Source of the DNA: NCEH01 sp040049195 | Lineage (GTDB): Bacteria; Pseudomonadota; Alphaproteobacteria; Rhizobiales; Xanthobacteraceae | Length of the DNA: 64,000 nucleotides | Strand: one strand, 5' to 3' | Assembly: GCF_040049195.1 (NCBI RefSeq) | Contig: NZ_JBDZDL010000001.1 | Shown: in pieces, positions 8,850 to 18,407 of the stretch | Numbering within the stretch: the first letter of the stretch is position 1 | Layout: each line of letters opens with the position of its first letter | The notes under the pieces: model-generated | Databases searched by the model: none | Told to the model about the DNA's origin: nothing | The model's input: the letters and a program-made list of their open reading frames with translations, nothing else | Position numbers and translations under genes: made by a program

Positions 8850-8962
8850 CCCCTCCCTAACCCTCCCCCGCATGCGGGAGAGGGAATCGAGGGGGTTCGG
8901 AGTGGCGCTGAAATCACCCCACCCACCGGCGCACCCCCTCTCCCGGGTGGGGGGGGCTGGGG
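8850..8962. repeat. Extragenic palindromic (REP/BIME-like) repeat pair
   Basis: This noncoding stretch has two facing elements of the type CCCTCCCCCGCATGCGGGAGAGGG (about 8859-8883) and CCCCTCTCCCGGGTGGGGG (about 8936-8954). The same kind of pair recurs at 62240-62353. They are GC hairpins of the kind scattered between genes in many alphaproteobacteria. The remainder of 8805-9063 holds only the terminator listed separately and a weak hairpin just after the gamma-glutamyltransferase stop. Confidence 0.55.
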
Positions 8963-9013
8963 CGCGGGCCGCCGCAGGCGGCTTCTGGAAACGCGTGTCG
9001 CGCCGAGCCGCCC

Positions 9014-9041
9014 AAAAAAAGGGCGCCCGCAGGCGCCCTTT
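9014..9041 (-). terminator. Terminator between converging genes
   Basis: The stem GGGCGCC-CGCA-GGCGCCC (9021-9038) is preceded on the plus strand by seven A (9014-9020). Read on the minus strand this is a hairpin with a T7 tail, 23 bp after the stop of the dipeptide-binding protein gene. On the plus strand only three T follow, so its main direction is minus. Confidence 0.85.
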
Positions 9042-9063
9042 GCACTCTTGAGATCAGCTAAGT

Positions 9064-10692
9064 TCAGGAAAGCGTGGTCAGGTCCTGGAACCAGTGCTGC
9101 GCCTGGGTGTAGCTCTTCACCTTCGAGGAGAGCGCGTGCGGGTACACGTCGTGCACCACCCACACCTGCACTGCGTCGTCCACCACCTTCTCGTGCACCT
9201 TGGCCAACAGCTTGTCCTGCTCGGCGGAATCGAAGGTGGCGTTGATCTGGTCGCAGAGCGCATCCACTTCGGCGTTCTTGTAGTGGCTCCAGTTCACGCC
9301 CACGGGCGCGATCTGCTTGGAGCTGTAGAAGCGCACGATGGCGTAGAACGGGTCGCTGGTGACATAGGCCACGTTGGAGCCGGTGATGCCGGCGAGGCTC
9401 GGGTCCGCCGCGCCCTTGCGCCATGCGGTATAGGCGACTTCCTGCTCCACCGGCTGAAGCTCCAGCGCGATGCCCGCTTCCGCCCAGCTCTGCTGCACGA
9501 ATTCGTTCATCGGCATGGAGAGCATCTGCCCGGTGCCGCCGGTCGGGACGATGAACTTCACCTTCAGCGGCTTGTCCTTGGAATAGCCGGCCTCCTTGAT
9601 GAGCTTGCGGGCTTCGTCCATGTCGTAGCGGATCTTGAAGGTGGGGTTGCCGAACCAGGGGCTCGACTGCGCCACCTGCCCGACCGCCGGCACGGCGAGG
9701 CCGTTCATCAATTCCACCACCGCGTCGCGGTCGATGGCGAGGTTGGCCGCGCGGCGCAGGCGCACGTCACGCCAGGGCGAGCCTTCCACCATGGAGAGAT
9801 GGTAGTTCCACACGTGCGGCACCACGTTGGTGGAGATGCGCATGCCTGCTTGCTTGAGGCGCGCGACGCTGTCGGGCGCGGGGGATTCGATCAGGTCCAC
9901 CTGGTTGGAGAGCAGCGCGCTGGCGCGGGAGAGGTCCTCCGGGATGCAGGTGAGCGTGAGCTTGTCCAGCTTGGGAACCCGCTTCTTGTCCCAATAGTCG
10001 GGGTTCTTCAGCAGCTCCACGCGCACGCGCGGCACCAGTTCGCCCATCTTGAACGGGCCGGTGCCGGAGGGCGCCATGGCGAACTTCGCCCAGTCGCCGC
10101 CCAGCTTCTCGAACTGCGCCGGAGAGGAGATGAGGAACCACATCATCTGATAGGGGAACAGTGCGTCCACGCCCTTGGCGGTGATCTGCACCGTCATGTC
10201 GTCGAGCTTCTTGTAGGACGCGAGCGAAGGCAGGCGCGGCTTCACCTGCGCGGCCTGGCGCGCATCAAACTGCGGCGCCTGGGTGTTCATGACCTTTTCC
10301 AGGTTCCAGATCACCGCGTCCGCGTTGAACGGCGAGCCGTCATGGAATTTCACGCCCTCGCGCAGCTTGAAGATCCAGTTCTTGCGGTCGGCGGGGTCGG
10401 CTTCCCAGGAGGTGGCAAGGCCCGGGATCATCTTGCCGGGGCGGTCGGCCACGTCGAGTTCCCAGGCCACCAGCGGGTCATAAAGGGTGAGGCCGGTGAA
10501 CTGATAGGCGCCGGCGCCGCGGTCGGGCTGGCCGGTGGTCAGCGGCACGTCCGTCATGGAGATGCCGTAGTTCAGGCTGGAAGCCGCCTGGGCGAACACC
10601 GGGCGCGGCAGCCCGCCGAGGGTGGCGGCCGCCGCCGTGACGGCGGTGCCGGTGAGCAAGGTGCGGCGCGTCAAATCGAATGGTGGCATCAA
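9064..10692 (-). CDS. Dipeptide/oligopeptide ABC transporter substrate-binding protein
   Basis: This is a 542-residue solute-binding protein of family 5 (DppA/OppA/GsiB-like). The N-terminus has a Tat-like signal, with TRRTLLTGTAV followed by a hydrophobic stretch and an AQA cleavage site, so it may be exported folded. Family features include the WEADPADRKNWIFKLREGVKFHDG region and a C-terminal segment with alternating aromatic residues. It is the last gene of a five-gene minus-strand operon, 136 bp after the permease gene. The ligand is unknown; the nearby gamma-glutamyltransferase makes small peptides or glutathione-like compounds a possibility only. Confidence 0.88.
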   Translation of the reverse strand: MMPPFDLTRRTLLTGTAVTAAAATLGGLPRPVFAQAASSLNYGISMTDVPLTTGQPDRGAGAYQFTGLTLYDPLVAWELDVADRPGKMIPGLATSWEADPADRKNWIFKLREGVKFHDGSPFNADAVIWNLEKVMNTQAPQFDARQAAQVKPRLPSLASYKKLDDMTVQITAKGVDALFPYQMMWFLISSPAQFEKLGGDWAKFAMAPSGTGPFKMGELVPRVRVELLKNPDYWDKKRVPKLDKLTLTCIPEDLSRASALLSNQVDLIESPAPDSVARLKQAGMRISTNVVPHVWNYHLSMVEGSPWRDVRLRRAANLAIDRDAVVELMNGLAVPAVGQVAQSSPWFGNPTFKIRYDMDEARKLIKEAGYSKDKPLKVKFIVPTGGTGQMLSMPMNEFVQQSWAEAGIALELQPVEQEVAYTAWRKGAADPSLAGITGSNVAYVTSDPFYAIVRFYSSKQIAPVGVNWSHYKNAEVDALCDQINATFDSAEQDKLLAKVHEKVVDDAVQVWVVHDVYPHALSSKVKSYTQAQHWFQDLTTLS

Positions 10693-10828
10693 GGACTCCT
10701 GGAAGGTTCGTGTGTTCTTGAAAATCTTCGGTCGTCCGGTGCGTCCTGCCCTCGTCCGCCGGTCTGCGCCGGCTCTTGCTTCTCGGAACGGCCCGCCGCC
10801 GCGCCGCGACAGGCGGGCGCGTCCCGGG

Positions 10829-11734
10829 CTAGTTCTTCACCTCCATGGCGCCGCGCAGCCCGTCGCTGACCATGTTGAAGCAGATGGAGGTCACGAAGAT
10901 GCAGATGCCCGGCAGCATGGCGAGGAGCGGCTTGTTGTAGAGCGAGGTGCGCAGCGTATTGAGCATCAGCCCCCATTCCGCTTCCGGCGGGCGGGTACCG
11001 AGCCCGAGGAAGGAGAGGCCCGCGCCGAGAATCATGGCGACGCTGATGAGCCCGGTGGCATAGACGAAGATCGGCCCCATCACGTTCGGCAGCACGTGCA
11101 CGCGGATGATGGTGAAGGGCGAAGCCCCGGTGGCGCGCGCCGCCTCCACATAATCGAGCGCCCGCACGCCGGCCGTGGTGCTTTCCGAAATGCGGATCAG
11201 CGGGGGAATGAACACCAGCGTCAATGCCAGGATGGCGTTGAAGATGCCCGGCCCGAGCGCCCCGCTCACCGCCACCGCCAGCAGCACCGAGGGGAAGGCA
11301 TAGAACACGTCGGTGGCGCGCATGATCAGCATGTTCAGCCAGCCGCCCGCGAACCCCGCGATGACGCCGAGCGAGGAGCCGATGACGAAGGCGATGGCCA
11401 CCGGCATGATGCCGATGAACCAGGAGAGGCGCCCGCCATAGAGCAGGCGGGTCAGCATGTCGCGGCCGAGCTCGTCGGTGCCGAGCAGGTATCCCGGCGT
11501 GCCCACCGGCCTCAGCCGCCGCGCCATGCTGCCCACATAGGGGTCGTAGGGCGCGATCAGCGGCGCGAACACGATGGCGAGGAACATGAGCAGCAGCACA
11601 AGGAGGCAGAACATGGTCGCCTTGTCGCGCAGCACGCGCTTGCCCACCCCCTGCCAATAGCCCTGCGGGCGCTCGGCTTTCTCGGGTGCGCGGGTGTCCG
11701 TCGCGGGGGTGTCCTTGGCGGCAATCAGGGTCAT
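10829..11734 (-). CDS. Dipeptide ABC transporter permease (DppC-like)
   Basis: This is a 301-residue inner-membrane permease. The N-terminal region has the OppC_N helix (RDKATMFCLLVLLLMFLAIV). The sequence then continues with GTDELGRDMLTRLLYG, the hallmark of DppC/OppC, and the ATPase-contact loop EAARATGASPFTIIRVHVLP. The start at 11734 overlaps the stop of the DppB-like gene (ATGA). It forms the translocation pore with the neighbouring permease. Confidence 0.9.
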   Translation of the reverse strand: MTLIAAKDTPATDTRAPEKAERPQGYWQGVGKRVLRDKATMFCLLVLLLMFLAIVFAPLIAPYDPYVGSMARRLRPVGTPGYLLGTDELGRDMLTRLLYGGRLSWFIGIMPVAIAFVIGSSLGVIAGFAGGWLNMLIMRATDVFYAFPSVLLAVAVSGALGPGIFNAILALTLVFIPPLIRISESTTAGVRALDYVEAARATGASPFTIIRVHVLPNVMGPIFVYATGLISVAMILGAGLSFLGLGTRPPEAEWGLMLNTLRTSLYNKPLLAMLPGICIFVTSICFNMVSDGLRGAMEVKN

Positions 11735-12678
11735 CACCGTTTGATCCGGGGGTCGAGGAGCGCCTGGCCGAGATCGACCACGAGATTGAGCGCGACGAAC
11801 AGCAGCGCCAGCACCAGGATGGTGCCCTGCAGAAGCGGGATGTCGCGCTGGAAGATGGCGCTGTTCAGAAGGAAGCCGGTGCCCGGCCAGGAGAACACGG
11901 TCTCCACCAGGATCGAGCCGCCCATGAGATAGCCGAGCTGCAGGCCCATGACGGCGAGCACGCTGGGCGCCGCGTTCTTGGCCACGTGCAGCAGGATGCC
12001 GCCGCTGCGCAGGCCCTTGCCGCGCAAGGTGGTGATGAAATCCTGATGCAGGATCTCGATCACCGTGCCGCGCACGGTGCGGGCGACGAGGCCGAGCGGA
12101 ATGGCGCTCAACGTCACCATGGGCAGGATGAGGAAGGGCAGGTGCGCCCAATCCCACACGAAGGTGCCGCCCGGCCCGGCGCCCATGGACGGGGCGAGCG
12201 GGTAGGTGACCGCGAACACCGCCACCAGCAGCATGCCGAGCCAATAATGCGGCACCGAGACGCCGGCCACCGCGATGGTCATGGCGAGGCGATCCACCCA
12301 GGTGTCGCGGAAGGCCGCTGCGAGTCCCCCGAGCAGCATGCCGAGCGCGAACGCCAGCGTGCAGGCCGCGACCGCCAGCGACACCGTATTTTGAAGCGCG
12401 ACCGAGACCTCGCCCCACACCGAGCGGCCGGTGGCGAGGGAATGGCCGAGATCGCCCTGCACCACCCGGCCGAGCCAGATCAGGAATTGTTCGGGCAAGG
12501 GCTTGTCGAGCCCGTAGTCGCGGCGCAGCTGAGCGATCATCTCGGCCGGGGCGTCGGGCGGGGCGATGGCGCTGATGGGATCGCCGGGCGAGATATAGAC
12601 CAGCAGGAAGCACACCAGCCCCACCGACAGGGCGATCGGGATCGAATAGAGCACGCGGCGGACGATGTAGAAGATCAT
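11734..12678 (-). CDS. Dipeptide ABC transporter permease (DppB-like)
   Basis: This is a 314-residue inner-membrane permease with the typical start MIFYIVRRVLYSIPIALSVG, the periplasmic PGDPISAI motif and the EAA-type loop QDFITTLRGKGLRSGGILLH. The family's C-terminal segment WPGTGFLLNSAIFQRD is also present. Length and motifs match DppB. It overlaps both neighbours by 4 bp, indicating translational coupling through the operon. Confidence 0.9.
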   Translation of the reverse strand: MIFYIVRRVLYSIPIALSVGLVCFLLVYISPGDPISAIAPPDAPAEMIAQLRRDYGLDKPLPEQFLIWLGRVVQGDLGHSLATGRSVWGEVSVALQNTVSLAVAACTLAFALGMLLGGLAAAFRDTWVDRLAMTIAVAGVSVPHYWLGMLLVAVFAVTYPLAPSMGAGPGGTFVWDWAHLPFLILPMVTLSAIPLGLVARTVRGTVIEILHQDFITTLRGKGLRSGGILLHVAKNAAPSVLAVMGLQLGYLMGGSILVETVFSWPGTGFLLNSAIFQRDIPLLQGTILVLALLFVALNLVVDLGQALLDPRIKR

Positions 12679-13727
12679 GGGGCGCGCTCCTCGGCCGCGA
12701 GGGCCATGGCGGGCGGCATCGGCGGGCGCAGGCCGGCGGGGCGGATGCAGCGCACGGTCCGCTCCGGGGCGGTGGCGAGCAGATCGGGCACCGCCGCGCG
12801 GCAGGCCGGCACCACATAGGTGCAGCGCGGCGCGAAGGCGCAGCCCTCGGGCAAGGTGCGCAGGTTGGGCGGCGATCCGGGAATGGCGGTGAGGCGCCGG
12901 CCGCGCGAGGCCGGGGTGACGGTGGCGCCGAGCAGGCCCTCCACATAGGGATGCTCGGGCGCTTCCAGCAGCGGCTCGGTCGGCGCCTCCTCGATGAAGC
13001 GGCCGGCGTACATGACGGCGATGCGGTCGGCGATCTCGCCCGCCACCCCGAGGTCGTGGGTGACGAAGATGACGCCCATGCCCAGCTCCGCCTGGATGCG
13101 CTTCAACAGCAGCAGCACCTGGATCTGCACCGTGGCGTCGAGCGCGGTGGTGGGCTCGTCCGCCAAAAGAAGCTTGGGTCGCACGGACAGCGCCACCGCG
13201 ATCATCGCCCGCTGGCGCAGGCCGCCGGAGAGTTCGTGCGGATAGGCATCGAGCCGCTGGCGGGCGGAGGGGATCTGCACCAGCTCCAGCAGATCCAGCG
13301 CGCGGCGCTGCGCCTCCTGCTGGCTGACACCCTCATGCCGGCGGATGGTCTCGGTGATCTGCTTGCCGATGGTGAACACCGGGTCCAGCGCCGTCATGGG
13401 CTCCTGGAAGATCATGGAGACGAGCCGGCCACGGATGGAGGACAGCTCGCGCTCGGAGGCGGCGACGATGTCGGTGCCGTCCACCAGGATGGTACCGGTG
13501 ATGCGGGTGCGTTTGGGCGGATGCAGGCGCATCAACGAGCGCAGCGTCACCGACTTGCCGGAACCGCTCTCGCCGAGAATGCAAAGCGTCTCCTTCGGGG
13601 CGAGGTCGAAATCCACCCCGTTCACCGCATGAAGGGTCGCCTCCTTCGAGACGAAGGCGACGTTCAGGTCGCGCACCTTCACCAAGGGTTGGGACTGGGG
13701 CTGGGATTGGGCCTGGAGGGCGCTCAT
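12675..13727 (-). CDS. Dipeptide ABC transporter ATPase (DppD-like)
   Basis: This is a 350-residue peptide-importer ATPase. Walker A GESGSGKS is at about residues 52-59, the signature is ELSGGLRQRAMIA, Walker B is LLADEPTTALD, and the C-terminal oligo_HPY cysteine motif CAFAPRCTYVVPAC may bind an Fe-S cluster. The chosen ATG (13727) lies 2 bases inside the stop of the DppF-like gene. Longer in-frame starts would run back into that gene and lack homology. The N-terminus contains a short Gln/Ser/Pro repeat (QAQSQPQSQP) that is unlikely to be functional. Confidence 0.88.
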   Translation of the reverse strand: MSALQAQSQPQSQPLVKVRDLNVAFVSKEATLHAVNGVDFDLAPKETLCILGESGSGKSVTLRSLMRLHPPKRTRITGTILVDGTDIVAASERELSSIRGRLVSMIFQEPMTALDPVFTIGKQITETIRRHEGVSQQEAQRRALDLLELVQIPSARQRLDAYPHELSGGLRQRAMIAVALSVRPKLLLADEPTTALDATVQIQVLLLLKRIQAELGMGVIFVTHDLGVAGEIADRIAVMYAGRFIEEAPTEPLLEAPEHPYVEGLLGATVTPASRGRRLTAIPGSPPNLRTLPEGCAFAPRCTYVVPACRAAVPDLLATAPERTVRCIRPAGLRPPMPPAMALAAEERAP

Positions 13728-13728
13728 G

Positions 13729-14814
13729 TCAGGCGGCCTCCGGCGCGCGGCTGTGGCCGCTGCCCGGCTGGTTGATGAGACAGGCGGCCAGATGTTCGCT
13801 GGCGATGGCATCGCCGCCGGGCAGGGGCAGGAGCGCCGGCCGGGTGGCGGCGCACACCCCTTCGGAAAAGGCGCAGCGCGGATGGAAGGCGCATCCCGAA
13901 GGCGGGTTCACCGGGCTCGGTGGATCGCCCACCAGCGGCGGCGCCTCGCGGCTGCGTCCCGCCACCGAGGGGCGGCTCGCCAGCAAAGCCGACGTATAGG
14001 GATGGGCGGCGCCGGCGAAGATCGCCTCGGCGGCGCCGAGTTCGACCACGCGGCCGAGATACATCACCAGGACACGGTCCGAAATGTACTGAACCACGTT
14101 GAGATCGTGGCTGATGAAGATGTACGTCAGCCCGAATTCGGCTTTCAGGTCCATCAGCAGGTTCAGCACCTGCGCTTCCACCGATTTGTCGAGCGCGGAG
14201 ACCGGCTCGTCCAGCACCACGAGGCGCGGTCGCAGGGCGAGCGCGCGCGCGATGTTCACGCGCTGGCGCTGGCCGCCGGACAGCTCATGGGGAAAGCGGG
14301 TGGCATATTGCGCCGGCAGGAGGCCGACGGCGGCGAGCATGTCGCGGGCGATGCCGATCGCCGCCTTGCGCGCCATGCCGTGCACCATGGGCGGAAAGGC
14401 GATGGATTCCTCAATGGTCAGCCGGGGATTCAGCGACGAGAAACTGTCTTGGAACACCATCTGCACCTGGCGACGATAGCGCCGCAGGCCGGCCGCATCC
14501 CGCCCCAGCGCCTCGCCGTCGAACACGATCTCCCCGGCAGTGGGCTCCAGCAGGCCCATGATGAGCTTGGAGGCGGTGGACTTTCCGCAGCCGGATTCGC
14601 CGACGATGCCCAGCGTCTCGCCCTTGCGCACGTCGAACGAGACCGCATTCACCGCCTGCACCGCGCCGGCGCGCCCGCCGAACAGGCTTCCGCGCCCGGG
14701 AAAGGTCTTGGTCAGGCCGGATACGCTCAAGAGAGCCTGTGCCGGGCCGCCGACATCGGGCAGCGGCTGCAACGGGCTCTCGGCGAGCGGCGCCGGCAGG
14801 GGGTCGGTCATCAT
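13729..14814 (-). CDS. Dipeptide ABC transporter ATPase (DppF-like)
   Basis: This is a 361-residue second ATPase of the importer and the first gene of the operon. It has Walker A GESGCGKST, signature ELSGGQRQRVNIARAL, Walker B LVVLDEPVSALD and the C-terminal cysteine segment CAFHPRCAFSEGVC. Two adjacent ATG codons (14814 and 14811) are possible starts; the frame continues further upstream without recognisable homology. The gene order here (dppF, dppD, dppB, dppC, dppA) is the reverse of the usual dppABCDF. Confidence 0.86.
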   Translation of the reverse strand: MMTDPLPAPLAESPLQPLPDVGGPAQALLSVSGLTKTFPGRGSLFGGRAGAVQAVNAVSFDVRKGETLGIVGESGCGKSTASKLIMGLLEPTAGEIVFDGEALGRDAAGLRRYRRQVQMVFQDSFSSLNPRLTIEESIAFPPMVHGMARKAAIGIARDMLAAVGLLPAQYATRFPHELSGGQRQRVNIARALALRPRLVVLDEPVSALDKSVEAQVLNLLMDLKAEFGLTYIFISHDLNVVQYISDRVLVMYLGRVVELGAAEAIFAGAAHPYTSALLASRPSVAGRSREAPPLVGDPPSPVNPPSGCAFHPRCAFSEGVCAATRPALLPLPGGDAIASEHLAACLINQPGSGHSRAPEAA

Positions 14815-15239
14815 AGGTCCCAAGCGAATGCTGCCTCGCAGCAGAGCGCCGCGGGGTGATTGTGCAGACGCTAACAACCTGTCTCCGTGGGAGGAAGAAT
14901 ATTTTCTAGGCAGTAAATGCGTAAAATATCAGCGTTTCTGAATGCAAAATTAAATATGCACGGCACCCACGGTCACGCTGTCGCAGCCGGGCGGGTGGAA
15001 ATGGCGGTTTCATGCCGCTTTAGGGGGCAGCGCCCGGCGCGCTTTTGCCGTCATAGCGCGCGTTATCCATGCACATCACAGGCGCGTGACGTTGCGTCGC
15101 CAGGAGCAGACGGCGGGGCTTCTTCCCCCGAAAGAAGCCCCGCCGCTCTCGCGGTTCGACGGCGACAGATGGGCATCCACCCGGCGCGCGCTGCCGAACC
15201 GCAAGCCTTTGATCTCGCGGATCAAACAAGGTCGATCCG
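14815..15239. other. Intergenic region upstream of the dipeptide operon
   Basis: This is 425 bp with no convincing gene. The part at about 14890-14960 is unusually AT-rich for this DNA (AATATTTTCTAG, GTAAAATATC, AAATTAAATATGC) and is the natural place for the promoter of the minus-strand dipeptide operon. The remainder holds a long hairpin listed separately. Short open frames here lack a good ribosome site and have a biased, shadow-like composition. Confidence 0.6.
15112..15144. terminator. 13-bp perfect hairpin after the RND pump gene
   Basis: GGCGGGGCTTCTT (15112-15124) and its exact complement AAGAAGCCCCGCC (15132-15144) are separated by 7 bases. It lies about 95 bp beyond the stop of the minus-strand RND gene. 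There is no T-run, so termination is plausible but unproven. Confidence 0.45.
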
Positions 15240-18200
15240 CTAGGTTGCCGGGGCATCGGCCCCGGAGGGCGGGAGCGGGGAGGCGGGAGGCGCGTGCGCG
15301 TCCGCGCGCTTGGCGGCGGCGCGCGCGCGCCGGCCTTTCCCGAGCCAGAGCTGAAGGCGGTTCATGTAGAGATAGACCACCGGGGTGGTGTAGAGGGTGA
15401 GGACCTGGCTCACCAGCAGCCCGCCCACGATGGCGAAACCGAGCGGCCGCCGCAGTTCCGAGCCGGTGCCGGTGCCGAGCATCAGCGGCAGGCCGCCCAG
15501 CAGGGCCGCCATGGTGGTCATCATGATGGGGCGGAAGCGGGTGAGGCAGGCCTGGTAGATGGATTCCTCCGGCGCCATGCCCTCCTCGCGCTCCTTGGCG
15601 AGGGCGAAGTCGATCATCATGATGGCGTTCTTCTTCACGATGCCGATCAGAAGCAGGATGCCGATGAGCGCGATGACGCTCAGGTCGAACCCCGAGAAAT
15701 AGAGGATCAGCAAGGCGCCAAGCCCGGCGGAGGGCAAGGTGGAGAGGATCGTCAGCGGGTGGATGTAGCTCTCATAGAGCACGCCGAGGATGATGTAGAC
15801 GGCGATCACGGCGGCGAGGATGAGATAGGGCTGGGTGCGCAGGGAATCCTGGAACGCCTGTGCCGTGCCCTGGAACGTGCCGATCAGCGTCAGCGGCTTG
15901 TTGATCTTCAGCTCCGCCTGCTTGATCGCGTCCACCGCCTGGCCGAGCGCTGTGCCGGGGCTGAGGTTGAAGCTCAGCGTGACGGCCGGGAACTGGCCCT
16001 GGTGCGAGATGGAGAGCGAGGCGCTCTTGGACGTATCCACCTTCACGAAGGCCGAGAGCGGGATCTCCTCGCCGGTGCGGGGCGACTTCACATAGAGCTT
16101 GTCCAGCGAGCCGGTGTCGAGCTGCAGCTTGGGGTCGATCTCCAGGATGACGTGGTATTGCGAGAGCTGGGTGAAATATTGCGCCACCTGGCGCTGGCCG
16201 AAGGCATCGTAGAGCGTATCGTCGATCACCTGCGGCTGGATGCCGAAGCGGGCGGCGGTGTCGCGGTCGATCTTCAGCGACACGGTGGGCGCGTTGGTCT
16301 GCTGGTCGGTCGCGACATCCTGGAGCTCGGGCAGGCTGCGCAGCGTCGCCAGCATTTTCGGCGCCCATTCGTTCAGCTCGGCGAGGTTCGCGTCCTGCAA
16401 CGTGTATTGATACTGGGTGCGCGAGGGACGCCCGCCCACATTGATGTCTTGTGAGGCCTGGAGGAACAGGGCGACACCCTCGACCTTGGCCAGTTGCGGA
16501 CGCAGCCGCGCGATCACCTGGTCGGCGCTGGCGTCGCGCTTGTCGCGCGGCTTCAGGGTGATCCAGACGCGGCCGGTGTTCACGGTCTGCGAGCCGCCCG
16601 TCGCGCCGACCGAGCCGGCGACGCTTTCAACCGCGGGATCGCGCGCCACCACGTCCAGAAGCGCCATCTGCTTCTGCGACATGGCGGAGAAGGAGATGTC
16701 CTGCGCCGCCTCCGAGAAGCCCTGGATGAAGCCCGTATCCTGCTGGGGGAAGAAGCCCTTGGGGATCACCACATAGAGATAGCCGGTGGCGGCCATGGTG
16801 CAGAACAAGGTCATCAGGGTCAGGAACTGGTGGCGCAGCACCCATTTCAGGCCATGGTCATAGGCGGCGAGCAGGCCGTCGAAGAAGGATTCGAACGCCA
16901 TGTAGACGCGGCCGTGCTTCACGTCGTGATCGTTCTTCAGGAACAGCGAGCACATCATGGGCGTCAGCGTGAGCGAGACCACCACTGACACCAGGATGGT
17001 GATGGTGACCGTCACCGCGAATTCCCGCAGCAGCCGGCCGACGATGCCGCCCATCAGCAGCACGGGGATGAACACCGCCACCAGCGACAGCGAGATCGAG
17101 ATGATGGTGAAGCCGATCTCCGCCGAGCCCTTCAGCGCCGCCTCGAACGGCGGCACGCCCTCCTCGATATGGCGATAGATGTTCTCCAGCATCACGATGG
17201 CGTCGTCCACGACGAAGCCGACCGCGATGGTGAGGCCCATCAGCGAGAGATTGTCGATGGAATAGCCGAGCGCATACATCACCGCGAAGGTGCCGATCAG
17301 CGCCATGGGCACCGTCACGCTCGGGATGATGGTGGCCCACACATTGCGCAGGAAGGCGAAGATCACCGCCACCACGAGCCCGATGGTGAGCATCATGGTG
17401 AACTGCACGTCGTCCACCGAGGCGCGGATGGTCTGGGTGCGGTCGGAGATCACCAGCACGTTGATGCCCGGGGGCAAGGCGGCTTCCAGGCGCGGGATCA
17501 TGGCGTGCACGCGATCCACGGTCTCGATCACGTTGGCGCCGGGCTGCTTGAACACGATCAGCTGGATGCCGCGCTTGCCGTTCTGCCAGGAGGCGAGGCG
17601 CACGTTCTCCGGCCCGTCCACCGCGCGGCCGATGTCGCGGATGCGCACCGGCGCGCCGTTCTTATAGGCGAGCACCACATCGTTCCACGGCGAGGACACG
17701 AGCAACTGGTCGTCGGCATAGATGGTGAAGCTCTGGGCCGTGCCATCGAACGAGCCCTTGGGGGAATCGACGGTGGCGGCGGCGAGGATGGCGCGCACGT
17801 CCTCCAGGCTCATGCCCAGGGAGGCGATCTTGGCCGGGTCCACCTGCACCCGCACCGCCGGCTTCTGCTCGCCGGTGATGGCCACCTGGGCGATACCGGG
17901 AATCTGGCTGATCTGCTGGGCGAGGATGGTGTCGGCGTAATCGTCCAGCTTGGTGAGCGGGTAAAGATCCGACTGCACGGCGAGGATCAGGATCGGCGCA
18001 TCCGCCGGGTTCACCTTGCGGTAGGTGGGCGGGGTCGGGAGATTCTTGGGCAATTGGCCGCTGGCGGCGGTGATGGCGGCCTGCACGTCCTGCGCGGCGG
18101 CGTCGATGGGGCGGTTGAGGTCGAACTGGATGGTGATGGAGGCGACGCCGAGCGCGCTGGTCGAGGTCATCTGGGTGACGCCGGCGATCTGCGCGAACTG

Positions 18201-18407
18201 GCGCTCCAGCGGCGTCGAGACCGAGGAGGCCATGGTCTCCGGGCTGGCGCCGGGCAGGCTCGCCGACACCTGGATGGTGGGAAAGTCCACCTGCGGCAGC
18301 GGCGCCACCGGCAGCAGAGGATAGGCGACGCCACCGATCAGCACCAGCGCCAGCATCAGCAGCGAGGTCGCGATGGGGCGCCGGATGAAGGGGGCTGAAA
18401 TGCTCAT
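15240..18407 (-). CDS. RND efflux pump inner-membrane transporter (HAE1 family)
   Basis: This is a 1055-residue proton-driven multidrug pump of the AcrB/MdtB/MdtC type. It starts MSISAPFIRRPIATSLLMLA with TM1, then has two large periplasmic loops around a twelve-helix membrane part. The proton-relay acidic pair in GFVVDDAIVMLENIYRH is in TM4, and the conserved motif KGFFPQQDTGF follows the first half. A GIVKKNAIMMIDFAL segment is in TM10. It overlaps its adaptor gene by 4 bp (ATGA). No outer-membrane factor follows, so a TolC-like protein encoded elsewhere is needed. Exported substrates are unknown. Confidence 0.92.
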   Translation of the reverse strand: MSISAPFIRRPIATSLLMLALVLIGGVAYPLLPVAPLPQVDFPTIQVSASLPGASPETMASSVSTPLERQFAQIAGVTQMTSTSALGVASITIQFDLNRPIDAAAQDVQAAITAASGQLPKNLPTPPTYRKVNPADAPILILAVQSDLYPLTKLDDYADTILAQQISQIPGIAQVAITGEQKPAVRVQVDPAKIASLGMSLEDVRAILAAATVDSPKGSFDGTAQSFTIYADDQLLVSSPWNDVVLAYKNGAPVRIRDIGRAVDGPENVRLASWQNGKRGIQLIVFKQPGANVIETVDRVHAMIPRLEAALPPGINVLVISDRTQTIRASVDDVQFTMMLTIGLVVAVIFAFLRNVWATIIPSVTVPMALIGTFAVMYALGYSIDNLSLMGLTIAVGFVVDDAIVMLENIYRHIEEGVPPFEAALKGSAEIGFTIISISLSLVAVFIPVLLMGGIVGRLLREFAVTVTITILVSVVVSLTLTPMMCSLFLKNDHDVKHGRVYMAFESFFDGLLAAYDHGLKWVLRHQFLTLMTLFCTMAATGYLYVVIPKGFFPQQDTGFIQGFSEAAQDISFSAMSQKQMALLDVVARDPAVESVAGSVGATGGSQTVNTGRVWITLKPRDKRDASADQVIARLRPQLAKVEGVALFLQASQDINVGGRPSRTQYQYTLQDANLAELNEWAPKMLATLRSLPELQDVATDQQTNAPTVSLKIDRDTAARFGIQPQVIDDTLYDAFGQRQVAQYFTQLSQYHVILEIDPKLQLDTGSLDKLYVKSPRTGEEIPLSAFVKVDTSKSASLSISHQGQFPAVTLSFNLSPGTALGQAVDAIKQAELKINKPLTLIGTFQGTAQAFQDSLRTQPYLILAAVIAVYIILGVLYESYIHPLTILSTLPSAGLGALLILYFSGFDLSVIALIGILLLIGIVKKNAIMMIDFALAKEREEGMAPEESIYQACLTRFRPIMMTTMAALLGGLPLMLGTGTGSELRRPLGFAIVGGLLVSQVLTLYTTPVVYLYMNRLQLWLGKGRRARAAAKRADAHAPPASPLPPSGADAPAT

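Noticed and set aside
14917..15243. Small plus-strand frame of 108 codons in the dipeptide/RND intergenic region
   Set aside because: It starts in the AT-rich promoter area, has Arg/Ala/Pro-biased composition and spans a long hairpin; no domain-like segment is seen.
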